A DNA stretch of 64,000 bases from Prorocentrum cordatum (GCA_963575745.1 CAUYUJ010018556.1:1-64000); one strand, 5' to 3'; numbered from the stretch's first letter, positions 41,481 to 52,165 are shown. The notes: a model not told the origin generated them from the letters alone. Made by a program: numbers and translations.

Positions 41481-44400
41481 CAAAAAAAGAGAGGGGAAGG
41501 AAGAGAGATAGAGAGAAAGAGAGACGCAGAGAGAAGATGCAAATGATGGCATCGCAGGCGCGCAGCGGGAGAGAGATGGAGAGCGAGCGAGAGGGAAAAA
41601 GGGGATGAGACAGATATGTATATATATGTAGAGAGAGAAGACGAGAACACGAAGCAGGCAGAAACAAACATGATACAAGATCGAGGGCGCAGTGACTCGA
41701 CCATGACGGCGACGAGAGACGCGAAGACGAAGACGACGACGAAATCAAAAGTGAAAAGCTGCGGGGGAGGAGGGGGGAGGGAATCGCGAAGGCGGGGGAA
41801 GGAAGGAGGGGGGGGAGTGACGGAGGGGAATGGAAAACGAGACGTCGAGGAAGAGGGATCGCGAAGAGAGCGAGAGCGCAAGTAAACCCCGCAGCCGCAG
41901 CCCGCCCCCTCCACGGAAAAGCTGGCGAACGGCGCAGCGGACGCCGAAGGTCAGCGCGCCCGGGCCGCTCCGAAGGCCGACGAACGCGACCATCTTCACG
42001 TTGCAGCCGGCGCTGTCCGCGCACATCACGTGCAGGATCAACTCCTCTCGGGGCGGGCTGTGGGCGTGGGAGCTCCTCTTCCTCCTCCCTCCTCCTCCTC
42101 CTCCTCCTCCACCACTTCCTCCTCCCCTTCCTCTTCTTCCTCCCTCCTCCTCCTCCACCTCGTCCGCCTTGCTCTTCTTCCTCTTTCTCCTCCTCCTCCC
42201 CCATGTTCCTTTTCTTCCTCCCCCCATCCTCCTTCCCCCGCGGGCCCGGCTCCCTCGGCGGCGGATGAGCGCGGCAGCGCCGCGACGTATCGAACCCCCG
42301 CGCAAGTTTTCGAACCCCCGTCTCTTTGCCCAACGCCTCTAGGGCATCCCGGCTGAGCAAGCCCCTCAACGCCGAATCGACCGCCGCGCGCACGTGGCCA
42401 GCAGTCCCCCCGCCCATGACGGCGGGAGGGATCAGGAGCTCGAAACGTTCACCTTCGACAAAATCCGAAAAACATCACACTGGCGTCGACCCCAAGAGCC
42501 CTGGAGCCTGGAGCCTAGACCCCAGACGCCCAATCGCCCGAAGAGGGGCAGGGGGAGGCGCCAGGAAAAAAAAACGTTTCAGGCCAGGGTCAAGGGCAGG
42601 GGGGGCACTTTAACCACACATACCGTCACATAAAACACTGCACTAAAACACGGCACTAAAACGCTACACTAAAACGCGGCGCTAAAGGATTTTACTCGAA
42701 ACGCAACACTAAAACACTACACTCAAACACTACACTAAAACACTACGCTAAACCACTGCACTAAAACACTACGCCGAAACACATTATTCGAATCACTACA
42801 CCACTACACTAAGACACTACACTAAAACACTACACTAAAACACTACACGAAAACACTACACTAATACTCCGCGCAAAAACGCTACATGTATGCGAACTCT
42901 TCGAACCAACACCGCTTCGCTTGAGACGAGCTCCCAAGTCCAACCCGCACAAAACGTTTGAACTATCCCTCCCTCGTTTTCGCACAACACACATAACAAC
43001 CACAGGACTTACAGCACGCAGAACGCACGCGCCGCACACAGAACAAACACAGACACGCAAACCACGCGCGTCACACCCACTACGCCCCACACAACGCATC
43101 TAACTTTATACCCACTTACCGCACGTACCTCACAACACACCAGACCCGCGCGAGTATAATGTGGGGTGTAAGTCTTCGTGGACGTGCATTTGTGTCGTGT
43201 ATTGTTGTGTATGAGTGTAGCGTATTAGCGTGGTCTATTCGTGTACTGTATACGTGTAGTGTATGTGTGTAGTGTATTTGTGTAGTGCATTAGTGTAGTG
43301 CGGCAGTGTAGTGTAACAGCGTAGTGTGTTAGTGCAGTGAATGTGTGTAGTGTATTTGTCTAGTGTGTGTATTAATGTAGTGTATTAGCTTAGTATATAA
43401 ACGCAGTGTGTTATTGTGGTGTGTTTGCGTCGTGTAATAGCGTACTGTATTAGTGTAGTGTACTATCGTGGTGTTATTGAAGTGTGTTCCTGTAACTACT
43501 CTATTCGTGTAGTGCATTGGTGTAGTGTGTGTAATGTTTTGGTGCAGCGTATGAGTAATGATTTACTGCGCTAGCGTAGTGTGCTGGAGTCGTGTATCAG
43601 CGTAATGAACTAGTGTAATGTATTAGCTTGGTGTATTGGTGTAGTGGGCTAGTGTAGTGGATTAGTGTAATGGATTAGTGTAATGGATTAGTGTAGTGTA
43701 TTGGCTTCGTGTATGGGTTTAGTGTATGAGTGTCGTGTAGTAGCGTAGTGTATTGGTATAGTGTTTTAGTATAGTGCTTTAGCATAGTGTGTTAGTGTAG
43801 TGTTTTAGTATAGTGTTTTAGTGTACAGTGTAGTGTTTTGGTATGGTGTTTAGTATAGTGTTTTACTATAGCGGTTTATGTACGAATTCTATGCGCACGG
43901 TTCACCTTTTTTATGTATGGTTAAGGTTACCCCCGTTTCGAGGACATGCATTGACTACCCCCGTCGCCGACGCCATGCGCTACAGTCGCCGTCTGGCTCA
44001 TAATGTCCATGACCCCATGCTGCGTGCACTTCACACCGAGCTTGAGCGCTTCGGCGTAAGACACCATTGTCCTACCTCCTACAGCTCTGCGTTGACACGG
44101 TCGGACCACGTACTTTACATGGGGCTTGAGGGCTTCCGACAGGTGGCCGAACGTGAGGTGGAGCGGCGTATCATCGAACATACGTTCCACGAACATCCAC
44201 GGGGCCACAGGTGAAGACATCCGCTCAACGGCAACTTCCCTTTGGCGCTTTAGATGGCAATGGACGAGGGCCCCCCGCACGTCCAAAACGCGCTTCGACA
44301 TGGATTCGGCATTCTTTGAACCGAAAGCCAGCTTCAGGGCACCATGGAGATCGCACTGGTTCTTGTGGGCAGCTGGGGTCGACACGTCACCGACGAACGC

Positions 44401-44712
44401 GTGGTCCCCGCGACGCAGTTGCGTCGAATCCCAGGCTACTCCAACGACCCCAACTTCGGTCCGAATGGCGCGGCTAACCTCGCGCTCTCGCTTCAAGGAT
44501 TTGACCAGCCGCGCCCGCTTCAACACCTCTTCCCTTTGCCTGTACAAGCCCAATTTCTCTGAGAATCCTGGGCGGCCTGACGCGGCCGGCGGCGTGACCA
44601 CGGCCGCCGGCGGCGGCGGCGGGGCCCGCGGCGGGGCTGGCGGCACAGCCGCTGGCGCAGCTGGCGGACATGGCGGGCCGCCGCCGCCGTCGATGTAATC
44701 TAAAAGGTCCAT
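36582..44712 (-). CDS. Long multi-exon gene of unknown function; gene span
   Basis: Exon blocks on the minus strand are 44712 to about 43940 (start MDLLDYIDGG), 42451 to about 42300, about 42040-41890, about 41055-40751, about 40100-38043, 37945 to about 37720 and about 36984-36582. Several junctions have consistent GT-AG sites. Introns are GGA- or GA/CT-repeat rich and one contains foldback element copy 2. All blocks have normal protein-like composition, but I recognise no family. Whether they form one gene is an inference from shared strand and spacing; a break at the foldback element is the main alternative. Confidence 0.45.
37425..37715. repeat. (GA)n microsatellites in a presumed intron
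   Basis: Two main GA runs at about 37580-37605 and 37668-37702, with GAGAAAGAAAG-type flanks from 37425. On the gene strand they are CT-rich. Confidence 0.95.
37720..37945 (-). CDS. Probable exon of the long unknown gene
   Basis: The acceptor after CCTTGAG opens the exon at 37945 and pairs with a GT donor at 38042, giving a 97-base intron with matching phase (2). The frame reads VVGSLGPVARGLETASHG, ELVIFTCESYPDDAMKVRI, REYRSLRHPRGGRWAKVH and then enters a CT-rich intron near 37720. Confidence 0.55.
38043..40100 (-). CDS. Large exon of the long unknown gene, about 680 codons
   Basis: The longest normal-composition frame in the window. Segments include LPRNVFRRAWRLAFGQ, DLVLELMQRDGSRVLADV, SVHYRLDCRVDSYPYRLLKI, ITVSVVERLHAQNKASF, HVEGAVYHSHCRKVMNGH, KRYIRKSATFIKPRGG and later FVGFYTTRYAMVFSLG. 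The first half is basic and helical; the later part has beta-rich sequence. A late Glu-containing VERLHAQNK helix beside HSHC looks a little like transposase cores, but no D-D-E set could be assigned, so no function is proposed. Phase-0 acceptors near 40100 match the preceding exon. Confidence 0.6.
40101..40750. other. Presumed intron, CTCC-rich
   Basis: 40110-40380 is (CTC)n-type on the plus strand. 40390-40740 has mixed sequence with short open frames and no convincing exon. Confidence 0.4.
40751..41055 (-). CDS. Probable exon of the long unknown gene
   Basis: Starts after GGGGGCAG and ends at a strong CAG/GTGGGG donor at 40751, phase 0. The frame reads VITVLERHALVKELSCLG, FRISSRQDAFRKAVAVLI, SRLDFVVGDPPSDDQPH and ERSQMLHDMLQ. 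It is helical and globular, with no recognised family. Confidence 0.55.
41100..41640. repeat. Cluster of (GA)n microsatellites
   Basis: Runs of GA at about 41118-41176, 41235-41273 and 41410-41477 with degenerate GA between them, in a presumed intron of the minus-strand gene (CT-rich on the gene strand). Long Arg/Glu or Ser/Leu frames across it are artefacts. Confidence 0.95.
41890..42040 (-). CDS. Probable short exon of the long unknown gene
   Basis: Reads EELILHVMCADSAGCNVK, MVAFVGLRSGPGALTFGV and RCAVRQLFRGGG between a GGA-rich intron and the GA-repeat intron. The normal composition supports coding; splice sites are not fixed. Confidence 0.5.
42300..42451 (-). CDS. Probable exon of the long unknown gene
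   Basis: Opens after GTCGAAG with ERFELLIPPAVMGGG, then HVRAAVDSALRGLLSR and ALEALGKETGVRKLARG. An in-frame TGA just upstream forces an acceptor or a start after it. GT donors exist near 42318 and 42300. It lies 150 bases from the edge of foldback element copy 2. Confidence 0.55.
42601..43934. mobile_element. Foldback element FB-A, copy 2 (1334 bases)
   Basis: Same structure and orientation as 26373-27722: left end GGGGGCACTTTAACCACACA, right end TGTATGGTTAAGGTTACCCC as its inverted repeat. The left arm has CACTAAAACACTACACT repeats, the spacer has CGCTTCGCTTGAGACG and CAGGACTTACAGCACGCAGA-type sequence shared with copy 1, and the right arm has TGTAGTGTATTAGTG repeats. It lies between exon blocks of the long minus-strand gene. 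Confidence 0.75.
43935..44712 (-). CDS. Probable first exon of the long unknown gene
   Basis: ATG at 44712 (MDLLDYIDGGGG), a Pro/Ala linker, then normal sequence: PGFSEKLGLYRQREEVLKRA, GVVGVAWDSTQLRRGDHAFV, SKNAESMSKRVLDVRGALVH and PWMFVERMFDDTPLHLTFGH. The frame stays open to the edge of the foldback element, where several GT donors occur. The N terminus resembles the start of the 21518-26162 gene (short Asp/Leu-rich peptide) but the rest does not. Confidence 0.6.
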
Positions 44713-44769
44713 GCCGCGGTTGGCCGCGGCACGGAAGACAGAGCCGCGAGCCGCGGGCGGTGACAGAGG

Positions 44770-45015
44770 GGAGGAAAAACCGCGACGGCAACGACGACAA
44801 CGACGACGACGACGACGACGACCGCGGCGGCAGCCACGGCGACGACGACAGTCAAGACGGCCACGACCACGACCATCCGTGACGACAGCGACCACGAGCA
44901 CGACCGTGACGACGACGGCATCGACGACGACGATCACGAATCACGATGACGACGACGAAGGCGGCAAGAACGACCACGACGACGGACGACGGCGACGACG
45001 AATACGCTAACGTCA
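44770..45015. repeat. (CGA)n-rich tract upstream of the unknown gene
   Basis: GACGACGACGA-type low complexity just 5' of the minus-strand ATG at 44712; it could lie in the promoter or leader region. No motif was recognised. Confidence 0.75.
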
Positions 45016-45449
45016 CGGCTGCCAGAGCCGCCGAAGCTGACACCGACGCAACGCACGCACACACACCACACACCCACATGCGCGCGTGCTGTATGTTGCG
45101 TGTAAACATAGAATGATTTGTTTGAACGCGGCACATCTGACAACCTACCCCGCCCACCCTACTCCCCGCCTGGAGAGAAAACGCCCCCTCCGCCCCTTTA
45201 GGAAACAAACACGAACTATGACAGACGGCAAAAACGTTAACATGCGAACGAGCAAAACATGGGGACGGTCCCGCGAAAACCAACACGTGCCCAAGAATCC
45301 ACGAACACCAACGTGTGCCCAAGAATCGGCGGGATTCTTGGGCACACTGCCTCCTTCTTCCCTGTCTTCCTCTGCTTCCAGCTCTCCCTGCCCCAATACC
45401 CATACAGAGCAATGGTAGGGGAGGAGTTATTCCTCTCTGACCCAGTTAT

Positions 45450-45695
45450 CCCTCTCTCCCCCACTGTCTCCCCCCCTCCCTTCCTTCCTTTCCCCTCTTC
45501 GCCCCCACCTCCGTACCCCCGCTCCAGACCCCATCCCCCTTACCCTTCCCCTTACCCTCCCCTTACCCCCCTCCCTTACCCCTTACCCCCCCCCTTTACC
45601 CCCTCCCTTACCCCATGCCCCCTCCTTCCCCCCTCCCTTACCCCCCCCCCTTCCCCCCCCTTCCCCCCCCCCCCCTCTTACCCCCCGCCGTTGAT
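45450..45695. repeat. Poly-C low-complexity tract
   Basis: CCCCTTACCCC-type sequence that ends at the dispersed palindromic repeat, as the poly-G tract does at 19040 in the opposite orientation. Confidence 0.9.
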
Positions 45696-45875
45696 CCGTC
45701 CGTTTCGCAGATTACAGAGAGGGTGGATCTGCAACTCTTTGGGGCGCGTCAAGCCGCAACGTCCGATCGTTCAACGTCGATCGATTCTGGGTCGCCAGCG
45801 GCGTTCAACCTTGAACGCCCACGCTGGGGTCGCCGCTGGTCGACACGACGCAAACCTACCGTACTCCTACACCTG
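45696..45875 (+). repeat. Dispersed palindromic repeat, copy 2
   Basis: Reverse-orientation match to 18905-19050: CAACTCTTTGGGGCGCGTCA, a GATCGTTCAACGTCGATCG element, the palindrome GGCGTTCAACCTTGAACGCC, ACGCTGGGGTCGCCGCTGG and CGACACGACGCAAACCTACC. It adjoins poly-C on the left. Confidence 0.75.
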
Positions 45876-46139
45876 TCCGAAACAAGGCAAATCGCCTGCG
45901 ATATCCCCACATTCTGGGCGCGAGCGGGCCCGTGAAATACCCCCTGGCGGCTCCCCCCTTGGAGTGCGGAAGCCAGCGCCTCGCCTAAGGCATCCTCCAA
46001 ATCTGCTCCCACAGCAGGTGTCGGGCATGCAAACAAGCAAATCTCCTCAGACCAAACTGGGCGCGAGTAGGCCCGTAAAATGCCCCCCTGGCGACTCCCC
46101 TTGAGACTGCTGAAACCAACGCCTCGCTTGAGAAATCCT

Positions 46140-46440
46140 TGCGATCCGTGTGTGTGTGTGTGTGTGTTTGTGTGTGTGTCAGTGGTTCTGGACATGCGCG
46201 AGTCTGCGTGAGGAAGTGAAGTGACTGAGTCTGAGTGGGGAAGAGAGAGGCCGTGTTTGAGCATGAGTAGCTCTAAGTGTGAGCGTGTCTGAGTGTGGGC
46301 GAGTTTGAGTACTGAGTGAATCCGAGTGTGACTGAGTCTCAGTGTGAGCGACTCTGAGTGTGAGTGGCTCTGAGTGTGAGAGAGTCTGATTCACATGAGC
46401 TAGTGTGAGTATGAGCGAGTACGAGTGAGGAGAAGGAGGA
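46140..46440. repeat. (GT)n and GAGTCTGAGTGT-type short tandem repeats
   Basis: A (TG)n run at about 46147-46180, then a degenerate array built on GAGTGTGAGT / GAGTCTGAGT to 46440. No gene is present between 45876 and 47300. Confidence 0.85.
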
Positions 46441-46599
46441 GGAGGAGGAGGAGAAGGGAGGGTTCTGTCCTTCCGTCCTGAGGAGTCGGACGCGTCTCAG
46501 GAATAACAAGAATCCCATCTCAAGATAGAGGGAAACACCAGTCTCCGGAGAGGGAGAGGGCTTCGATGCCAAAGAGGCGCCCCTGTCCTGGCACCCCCT

Positions 46600-47310
46600 C
46601 GCTGTGAACAAAGATCACGACGGAAGATGCTGTGCAATTCTCGGCCTCCAGAGGCCCTCGCTGGGCCCTGGGACCGTCGACACCGACTCAGGGTGGAAAG
46701 CGAATCTCAGAGAAGGGGTCGACGTCTCTGGGGAGCCGCGCTGTGCAAACAGAAGCAGCACGGAGGATGCATGGGTGGGGTGCCTCTGGCCCGAGTTCGT
46801 TCCATCCAGAACTCCAAGACAGAGGCCCCCACGGCATCCAGACCACCCCATCATGAGGCCAGGAGCCTAGAATTTGACCCTCGTCCTTGGAACCTTCCTA
46901 GAATCACTCGCTCCATTCACGCGTCGATGCTGCGTCGAACGCCCGTCGGCTTGAGTCGAACTAGAGCTGAACATGTTCACTGAGTAGACGGACCCCCAGG
47001 AAGGTTCCCCAAACGAGCATCTAAAAATGTTGACTGATGTTTCCCGCGAGGGAGGGGCTGGATTTGCGTAAAGCCATCCCGCCTCCGCAAGGAAACATTC
47101 AGCCCGCCGATCGCCGTATCCCTCCTGGGTAGCGACGGGTGTCGTCCACGACATCTGGGGAATGGGATATATGGCGCGATACTGTGCCACGCCGCACTGT
47201 ATGATTGGAAACGTGCAGGAGCTGGTGCAAGAACGAGGGAAGAGGATCCCACTACGAGGTAGGGGAGGAGGAGAAGGAACATCGCACGCGATGTCAACGA
47301 TCCGCAAGCC
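46600..47310. other. No gene recognised
   Basis: 46630-46790 loosely resembles 52840-52950 (TCTCGGCCTCC, CCCTCGC, GGGGCACCGTC-like blocks), so a degenerate dispersed repeat is likely. The rest is unique sequence without a convincing frame. Confidence 0.4.
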
Positions 47311-47319
47311 TTGACCCAA

Positions 47320-48682
47320 TCAAGCTTGAGGCACGTACTTCTTCGCCCGTGTGTAGGCGTCTTCCTTGGGAAGCAGGGCGCTGTTCCGCTGCGCAATGGA
47401 TCCCCTCCGCTGCAGGAAGCGGTCCCTCAGGGACCCAGAGGTCGGCTGCGATCCGCTGTCGACCTTCCGCAGAATCCCCAGCGTGCGTGGGATGCCCAGT
47501 GGCCCGCTGCTCGCAGAAAGCGGACCCTGCTGGCCCGCCGCGACCACCGCGAAGTTCATGATCACCGGGAGATCTCGGGTCACCTCCCAGGGAGCGCCGA
47601 GGACCACGTCGTCGACCCACCTCATCGCCAGCACTGCCATGGCGCGCTCCATGAGCGCCAGCACTGGCAGCATCCCGCGCCGCTGGCGCACCGTCTCGTC
47701 CGAGTGCACGCCCACGAGGGGGTAGTCTCCGAGCTCCGACGCCTGAGGGCTCGAGCGTGCCCGACGTAAAGGAGGTCGAATGCCCCCCCGATGTGCACGA
47801 CGCGCTCGGCGTCGCCGATGCAGCCCCGCTGCGCCCCGCCAGGCCGCTCGGCGAACTGAACGAGGCGCTGGGTGGTAACCAGCGCGGGCTCCAGGGGCGG
47901 CCCGCCGTCGTGGGTGCCGTGGGACCCCGCGGCAGGAGCCGACGGCACGGCGGGCTGCCCTTCAGAGCCGTCACGGGACGGGCGCTCCAACAAACGCCGC
48001 AAGATCTGCGCGGTCGAGATGCCCTCCGTCCGCTTCAACATCTGGGAACGGCCCTTCTCGATAGAGTCCGTGTACATGCCGCCGCCGCTTCTGCAGACGG
48101 GCAGGTCGTCGCCGTGGCAGATCCAGTCCACGCTGAGCGTATCGGCCATCTTCACCGACATGGACGTGTACGGCAAGGAAGTGGCCATCTCATCGACCCA
48201 CTTCGCAGCCTGCAGCACCGCAATCCTCTCGTCGTCGTCCATGAGAGGAAGGCCCTTCTGGTGACTTACCGCCTCATCCGAGTGGATACCCGCCACCAGT
48301 ACACGTTGCTGTAGCCACGCTGTTGAAAGAAACTCTTGGCCTGACAGAGGGCGCTGAAATGCCCGATGTGCGCAAGGTCGAAACGGCCGTTCAGAAAGAT
48401 GCGAACGGTGCAAGTGTCCGCGCGCTGCCTTGCGACCTCCTTGCGCGGCGGCCGGTGCCACTGGAACCGCAGCCCTTCGTCGGGGACCTCGACCCATTCC
48501 CTCTCGAGGCCGCGCAGGTCGCGGCGGAGCCCGCCGCCGCCAGCCGCGACGCCCGCATGGGGTTCTGGCTGGCCCTCGGGCGCAGCTCCTGTCTCCGACC
48601 CCACCCTCCCACCTCCCTCCTCCTGGCCCTGGGCCAAAGGGGCCCTGGCCCTCCGGAGGTCCCGCAGCTCGAGATATAGGGA
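47320..48682 (-). pseudogene. PCYT2: Ethanolamine-phosphate cytidylyltransferase, retroposed copy with frameshifts
   Basis: The enzyme (EC 2.7.7.14) makes CDP-ethanolamine in the Kennedy pathway. The minus strand shows both cytidylyltransferase halves in order. Half 1 has VRIFLNGRFDLAHIGHFSAL, LVAGIHSDEAVSHQKG, ERIAVLQAAKWVDE, a CHGDD site and KRTEGISTAQILRRLL. Half 2 has GGAFDLLYVGH (Tyr for the first His of HxGH), GVHSDETVRQRRGMLP, RWVDDVVLGAP and a typical C terminus to a TGA at 47320. Frameshifts lie near 48300 and 47740, and no in-frame ATG precedes half 1. There are no introns and a DinoSL lies at the 5' end, so this is a retrocopy of a spliced mRNA, now probably inactive. Confidence 0.88.
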
Positions 48683-48704
48683 CTTGGGCCAAAATGGCTA
48701 CGGA
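48683..48704 (-). other. Genome-embedded DinoSL, one mismatch
   Basis: The minus strand begins TCCGTAGCCATTTTGG and ends CCCAAG where the consensus has CTCAAG. It marks the 5' end of the cytidylyltransferase retrocopy, about 60 bases before recognisable coding sequence. Confidence 0.92.
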
Positions 48705-48711
48705 GAGGGAA

Positions 48712-49025
48712 GGAGCAGGAGGAGGAGGAGGAGGAAAAGGAGGAGAAGGAGGGGGAGGAGGGAAGGAGGAGGAGGAGGAGAAGGAACAGGAGGAAGGGAG
48801 GCGCCCGCCCGCGCCCAGTCTCTGCTGGATCGCGCGCGCTTCGGCGTGTCGGCGCAACCTCCTCCTCCTCCTCCTCCTCCTCCTCCTCCTCCTCCTCCTC
48901 CTCCCCGTCTTCCTCCTCCACTTCCTCCTCCTCCTCATCCTTCTCCTCCCCCTCCTCCTCCTCCTTCCCCCTCCCCCCCCTCCTCCTCCTCCTTCGACTC
49001 CTCCTCCTGCACCTCCTCGGTCCTC
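48712..49025. repeat. (GGA)n then (CTC)n inverted low-complexity pair
   Basis: Plus strand GGA-rich at 48715-48800 and CTC-rich at 48858-49020, able to fold back. On the minus strand the part next to the DinoSL is a polypyrimidine tract. Confidence 0.85.
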
Positions 49026-49554
49026 AGGTCACGAACTCGTTCTCCGGATAATCCTCAGCGAACGCATTCCGTGCACCGGCTCATGTTGGTGTCATCTGCC
49101 CGTCGCTTCTTTGGTGCTGCGGACGTTCGTTCGAAGAAGAGGATACGAACCGCCTCAGACTGGCCCCACCATGCCTGGGCTCGCGGAGGGCGGGGCTGCG
49201 AGGGGAGGGACGCACGGCCCGACACGGGGCAGAGCGAAATGATGAGGCGGCTGGGGGCGCAGATGAGAGGAGGATCGGCGGATTACGACGATCATGGCAA
49301 AGACGCCCCAGCGGGCTGCTCCACTTCTGCGCTCCTGTTATGCTGTCCTGTCGGCGTGCTGTGCGTTTTTCCCCAATCAGTGCTTGCGCTGAAAGAATCC
49401 TCGCGGATGTTGAAAGATTGGGCGAACAATTCCTGCCGATATTGGTTGCTGGCTGGGTTCCCGGGTTTCCGGGTCTGGGTTCCCAAGTTCCCGGTTCCAA
49501 GTTCTGGGCCGATTTGGGAGGGCGGCGAGGTTCCACAGTTCCCGGGTTCCTGGT

Positions 49555-49817
49555 CGATCTTCTTATCGATCGGTCTCACCGTCGATCTCATTACCTACTT
49601 ATCTATCGATCTCACCATCGACCTCACAATCGATATCACTATCGATCTCACAAGCGATCTCACTAGAGATCGCATGAGCGATCTCGCGATCGATCTCACC
49701 ATATATCTCATTGAACCGATGTTACTCTCGGTCTCACGATCGACCTTACAATCGTCCTCCCTACCGATTCCACTATCGACCTCATTATCGATCTCACAAT
49801 CGATCTCAAGATCCATA
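49555..49817. repeat. Tandem array of an 11-12 base TCGATCTCAC unit
   Basis: More than 20 degenerate units of the form ATCGATCTCACNN follow each other, many containing the palindrome ATCGAT or CGATCG. It gives Ile/Asp/Leu-rich frames that are artefacts. Confidence 0.9.
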
Positions 49818-50154
49818 GTATTAATTTTCAAATCACCCACTGATTGGGTTTTTCTCAGGTGTAGTCGAAAGACGCAATTGCGTTTCGATCGCCAATGCCA
49901 GGGTCATTGCAAGGACGGAGGGGAAGAATAATAATATGCGGACAACGTGGCAATTGTAAGGTCGACTGGGCTGTCCATGAGAGCACCGCCAGGTCAGGGA
50001 CATTTCCACCAAGGATCCAAACCTGCCCCCCCTGGGGTGGGGGGGCGAAAAACAATCCATCATCGATCCCCACAGAGGGCAAAAAACGAGGAACAAGAAA
50101 AGCACAGCACATATCACCGCAACAAGCGACGGCATCGGCCACGGCTGCTGCGGG

Positions 50155-50330
50155 GGAGTGGTTGGTTTCGCCCGCGGTCGGTTTCGCCAGATCGGTTTCG
50201 CCGAGGTCGGTTTCGCCCGCGGTCGGTTTCGCCCTGTCGGTTTCGTCTACGGCGGTCGGTGTCGCCCATTCGTCTAGATCGCCGTTTCGCCCGCGGCCAG
50301 TTTCGCCGTCGTCGTCCGTGCTCGTGGTCT
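50155..50330 (+). repeat. GGTCGGTTTCGCCC short tandem repeats
   Basis: About ten degenerate units of 16-20 bases around CGGTTTCGCCCGCGGT. No gene seen between 49830 and 52050 otherwise; 51360-51560 is CCCGCCCG-rich. Confidence 0.8.
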
Positions 50331-52054
50331 TCGACCAGGTGCTCTTCTGACCCGCACGTCAGGATCCGCAGGTTCAGCTGCTGATAATTGATCCCGCCCG
50401 CCTGTTTGAATTACTTGACCGCTCGCCCTGCCAGCCCGTTGTAGAAGCTTTGAAAGGCCACCCTACTAGTCTTGTGAGGACCTGGAGGGTTTCGCACCAG
50501 GCTCGCGCGACCCAAAACGCGAGTCCACCGTCATGGATCCCGCGCTGTCGTCTCTGAGGCAGGGTCGAAATGCGCCATGGCGAAAACGGAATTTAAAATG
50601 CTCTGCTGCGTTGCCCTCCTAATCCGACTCCTAGTGCACACTGCTCGTTCGGTGTAAAGCTCTGGTTTAATGTTGGATCTGTGCGCTGCGGGCTTGTGCC
50701 AGGTGCGATACCGCCGTCGCGCAGCCTGGAGCAATCACTGATGCGCGACGGCGAAGACGGCGTACCCTCCTTGACATTCAAACGATTATAGCGCGAGGCA
50801 GCCACGAGATTTCGGAAACTCGCCTGGCACCCGCGCCACAATTCTGAGGTTCTCGCCACTCTGGAGCGAGATTTCCAGATTCCTTTGTTTTTCAATCAGA
50901 TATCACTCCGCGCGAGATGTCGGAGTTTCGCACCAACCCTGCGTGGGTCGATTCGGGTATATGTTGGATCTATTGTGGGATCTACTGTGGGTCTATGTTG
51001 GGTCTGTTTGGGTTTGACGTTGGGTTTATGATCGGTCTATTTTGATGGCGCAGATGCTGATTCCGATGGTCGTAATGATAGCGGTGACCATGAAGTGGCC
51101 ATCAAGATGACGATGGCACGTAGCAGCATGAATCGAGGACAACGCGCTCGATCCACGCGCGCACTTGACAAAATCTTGACACGGCGAACGCCTCAAAAGG
51201 CCCAACGCCTCCCCAGTACAAATCAGATCTTAATCGGCGCGGCCGTCAAGTCGGAGCGAGGGTTGCGCAGAGGTCTCGCGAAAGTGCAGATTCCCGCTCG
51301 GAGCTCCCCTAGATCCCAGCAAGGCCATTGATCAAAGCCTTTACTCCGCCCGTCAGTGTTCGCCCGCCCGCCCGTTAAAGTCCGCCCGCTAGACCCCACC
51401 GCCAAGGCCCGCAGGATCGTCTGCTGGCAAACTCGCCCCGCCCACCCGTCGATTCGCCCGCTAGGATCCGCCAGCCTGGCCGGCCCGGCGTAACCGACCC
51501 GCCCGGCGGAACCGAGCCGAGCCCGCAGAACCAACCCGTGCCGACGCAAAACCGACATACGCTGGCGGCGCCAGCCCAGCCCACACTCGGCGGCAATGGC
51601 GGCGGCGACAGCAGCAAGCGAAGAAGGCGAGGGCCCAGAAACCCAACGTCGCATTTTTAACAGAACGTGGCTCCACGGAGGTCTGGACCCCTTGTGCAGG
51701 ACGGGCTCTTCATCCTCCAATCATTTCTTGGCGGTCCCAAGGCCCAGTGAAGGCCGCCTGAAGCCGAAAGCGACCAAAAGATACCCGTCGCAATTCTTTC
51801 ACAACGAGGGGATGTCACGGGGCGGCGGCGACCGCGGCGGCGGCCGCGGCGGCGAAGACGGCGGCGACGAGGGTAACGGCGGCGGCCGCGGCGTCCGCGG
51901 CGGCCGCGGCGGCGCCTGGTCGCCCGCGCCCAGCGGGCGCGTGGAGGTTCCCGCGGCCCCGACGCCGAGGGCGGGCGCGGGCGGCGCGGCGCCCGCGGGG
52001 GCGCCTGGGCTCCCAGACACCCCCAGCGTCGCGCAAAGACCTACGATGGGGCCC

Positions 52055-52165
52055 TGAGATCCTGGCGCTGCGATTTTTGTCCCAACCCTCCTTGGTTGGG
52101 TATTCGTTTTGAAAAGAACACTGCGGTCGCGTCTTCCTCCTCCCGCCTCCCGCCTCCTGTCTCCC
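52055..52165 (+). repeat. Dispersed flank sequence, second copy, preceding a tandem array
   Basis: TCCCAACCCTCCTTGG, TTGGGTATTCGTTTTGAAAA and a CTCCTCCCGCC run correspond to 8365-8470. Confidence 0.55.

Noticed and set aside
40873-42417. Long Ser/Leu-rich or Arg/Glu-rich frames across the GA repeats
   Set aside because: Generated by (GA)n/(CT)n runs in introns; only the short normal-composition blocks inside them were kept as exons.
26373-43934. The two FB-A copies as LTRs of a retrotransposon
   Set aside because: Each copy is itself an inverted-repeat structure with TIR-like ends, and no RT, protease or integrase lies between them.
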